Positions 63,312 to 64,000 of a DNA stretch of 64,000 nt are shown here, in pieces. The notes under the pieces are model-generated. The model had not been told where the DNA came from, did not search any database, and saw only the letters and a list, made by a program, of their open reading frames with translations. How positions within the stretch are numbered: the stretch's first letter is position 1; every line of letters starts with the position of its first letter. This DNA comes from JABSSA01 sp039975755 (lineage in GTDB: Bacteria > Pseudomonadota > Alphaproteobacteria > Rhodobacterales > Rhodobacteraceae): positions 1 through 64,000 of the forward strand of contig JBDWGM010000040.1 of the NCBI GenBank assembly GCA_039975755.1. Direction: 5' to 3'. Position numbers and translations under genes: made by a program.

Positions 63312-64000
63312 AGCCGCTTGTGGGACTGAAGCGGCCCTTCCCCGGCTGCATCAATTCGGGCTTTGGCTTTTTCAATCGGTTCCAGAACCGTTGACATAAA
63401 ATGACCGGTTGCGTGGATCATTGTGCGCGCATCAACGGCCAATGCAACGTGCCCCGGCCAGAAAAACAAGTCACCTGATCTGGGTTCGCTGCCTTCTGGC
63501 AACTCTGCCCCGACAGCGTCGCGTTGTTGATCACTGTCACCCGGACACTCCATCCCACAGGCCAGCAGTGCCACTTGAACAAGACCCGAACAATCCATGC
63601 CCAACCGCGAATTTCCACCCCAAAGATAAGGCGTCCCAAGAAAGCGCAGCGCGACATCGACCGGATCTTTTTCCAGTACTTCATGCGATGTCAGGTGCAC
63701 CTTGGGCACAAATCCAAGGTTGGTTTCTACAAATTCATCCGTCTCAGACAGGCTGGTGATAAAACAGCCAAAACTAAAGGTGGCTTGATCCCCGGATTTG
63801 ATATCCGCGCTGCGATACGCATGGGTCGCCAACACAGAAACACGGTGCGTCACTGGCGTTCGTTCGCCAAGCGTTTCGGGTGGAACAAATCCGATATATC
63901 CGTCCTTGTCCGATCTCACATAGCTGAAACCGTCGATTGCGCCCAAGATCGTGACCGGATCACCAAACAACAACTGACGGTTCCGCGTTCCGCACGGTTG
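63308..64000 (-). CDS. C40 (NlpC/P60) family peptidase, N-terminus cut by window edge
   Basis: The open frame runs off the right edge; upstream of residue QLLFGDPVTILG the codons continue (PCGTRNR), so the true start is outside. An SH3-like N-terminal region (GFSYVRSDKDGYIGFV) precedes an NlpC/P60 domain with the catalytic Cys in GGNSRLGMDCSGLVQVAL, GDLFFWPGHVALAVDARTMIHAT with the His, as in gamma-D-glutamyl-mDAP endopeptidases. It acts on cell-wall peptides. A GCCGCTT/AAGCGGC hairpin (63313-63335) lies over its 3' end. Confidence 0.88.
   Translation of the reverse strand, partial: QPCGTRNRQLLFGDPVTILGAIDGFSYVRSDKDGYIGFVPPETLGERTPVTHRVSVLATHAYRSADIKSGDQATFSFGCFITSLSETDEFVETNLGFVPKVHLTSHEVLEKDPVDVALRFLGTPYLWGGNSRLGMDCSGLVQVALLACGMECPGDSDQQRDAVGAELPEGSEPRSGDLFFWPGHVALAVDARTMIHATGHFMSTVLEPIEKAKARIDAAGEGPLQSHKRL

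Overview
The window reads as a chromosomal stretch of a Rhodobacteraceae (roseobacter-group) alphaproteobacterium. Supporting signs are the RpoE/ChrR singlet-oxygen pair, the tauR-xsc taurine locus next to a soeABC-type sulfite dehydrogenase, TRAP and DUF849 catabolic genes, Rhodobacteraceae-type families (DUF2794, DUF1285, Hint-domain protein, HTD2/MaoC-like dehydratase), short intergenic gaps and many 4-base ATGA overlaps. Base composition is moderate except for one clearly richer segment at about 40.66-42.74 kb. I found no tRNA, rRNA, CRISPR array, prophage or intact insertion sequence. Genus cannot be fixed from the sequence.

Layout. 0-7 kb: arfB (cut by the left edge) preceded by a structured RNA with a 17-base Shine-Dalgarno and a strong terminator, then yhhQ, a phytase-like esterase, mepA, a UMF1-type MFS gene, yggT and recQ. 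7-9 kb: an orphan solute-binding protein and a peroxiredoxin-like gene. 8.9-18.8 kb: a catabolic region with TetR and LysR regulators, a GST, an alpha/beta hydrolase, two luciferase-like (LLM) flavoenzymes, a DctPQM TRAP transporter, a flavin reductase and a BKACE (DUF849) enzyme. The substrate is unknown. Two related ATCA-NN-TGAT operators link the TetR promoter with the TRAP promoter. 19-30 kb: yaaA, a soluble hybrid histidine kinase with a (Glu-Pro)n linker, and a moxR-DUF58-DUF4159-membrane protein operon. 30-37 kb: a hydroxypyruvate-isomerase-like gene, then rpoE-chrR (minus) divergent from a five-gene operon (FAD oxidoreductase, DUF1365, MFS, DUF3833, SDR) resembling the RpoE regulon of Rhodobacter. 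37-47.5 kb: taurine/sulfonate C2 metabolism: tauR, xsc, a remnant of ackA, a GC-rich pta/citrate synthase pair, and soeABC. 47.5-64 kb: housekeeping genes (dapA, slt, mnmD and its split FAD partner, nth, an adenosine kinase, rppH, fadH, an NlpC/P60 peptidase cut by the right edge) with small redox and DNA-repair genes.

How the genes fit together. TauR would control xsc through 22-bp-spaced direct repeats visible both upstream of tauR and upstream of xsc. Xsc converts sulfoacetaldehyde to acetyl phosphate and sulfite; Pta makes acetyl-CoA, citrate synthase can draw it into central metabolism, and SoeABC would oxidise the sulfite. RpoE/ChrR would switch on its own operon from a promoter with the Rhodobacter RpoE -35 and 18-bp spacing. 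In the catabolic region the flavin reductase would supply reduced flavin to an LLM monooxygenase, with the BKACE enzyme and the hydrolase acting on the products and the TRAP system importing an organic acid.

The most unusual items are the structured RNA/leader upstream of arfB, the unassigned TRAP-LLM-BKACE cluster with shared operators, and the remodelled xsc-ackA-pta locus.
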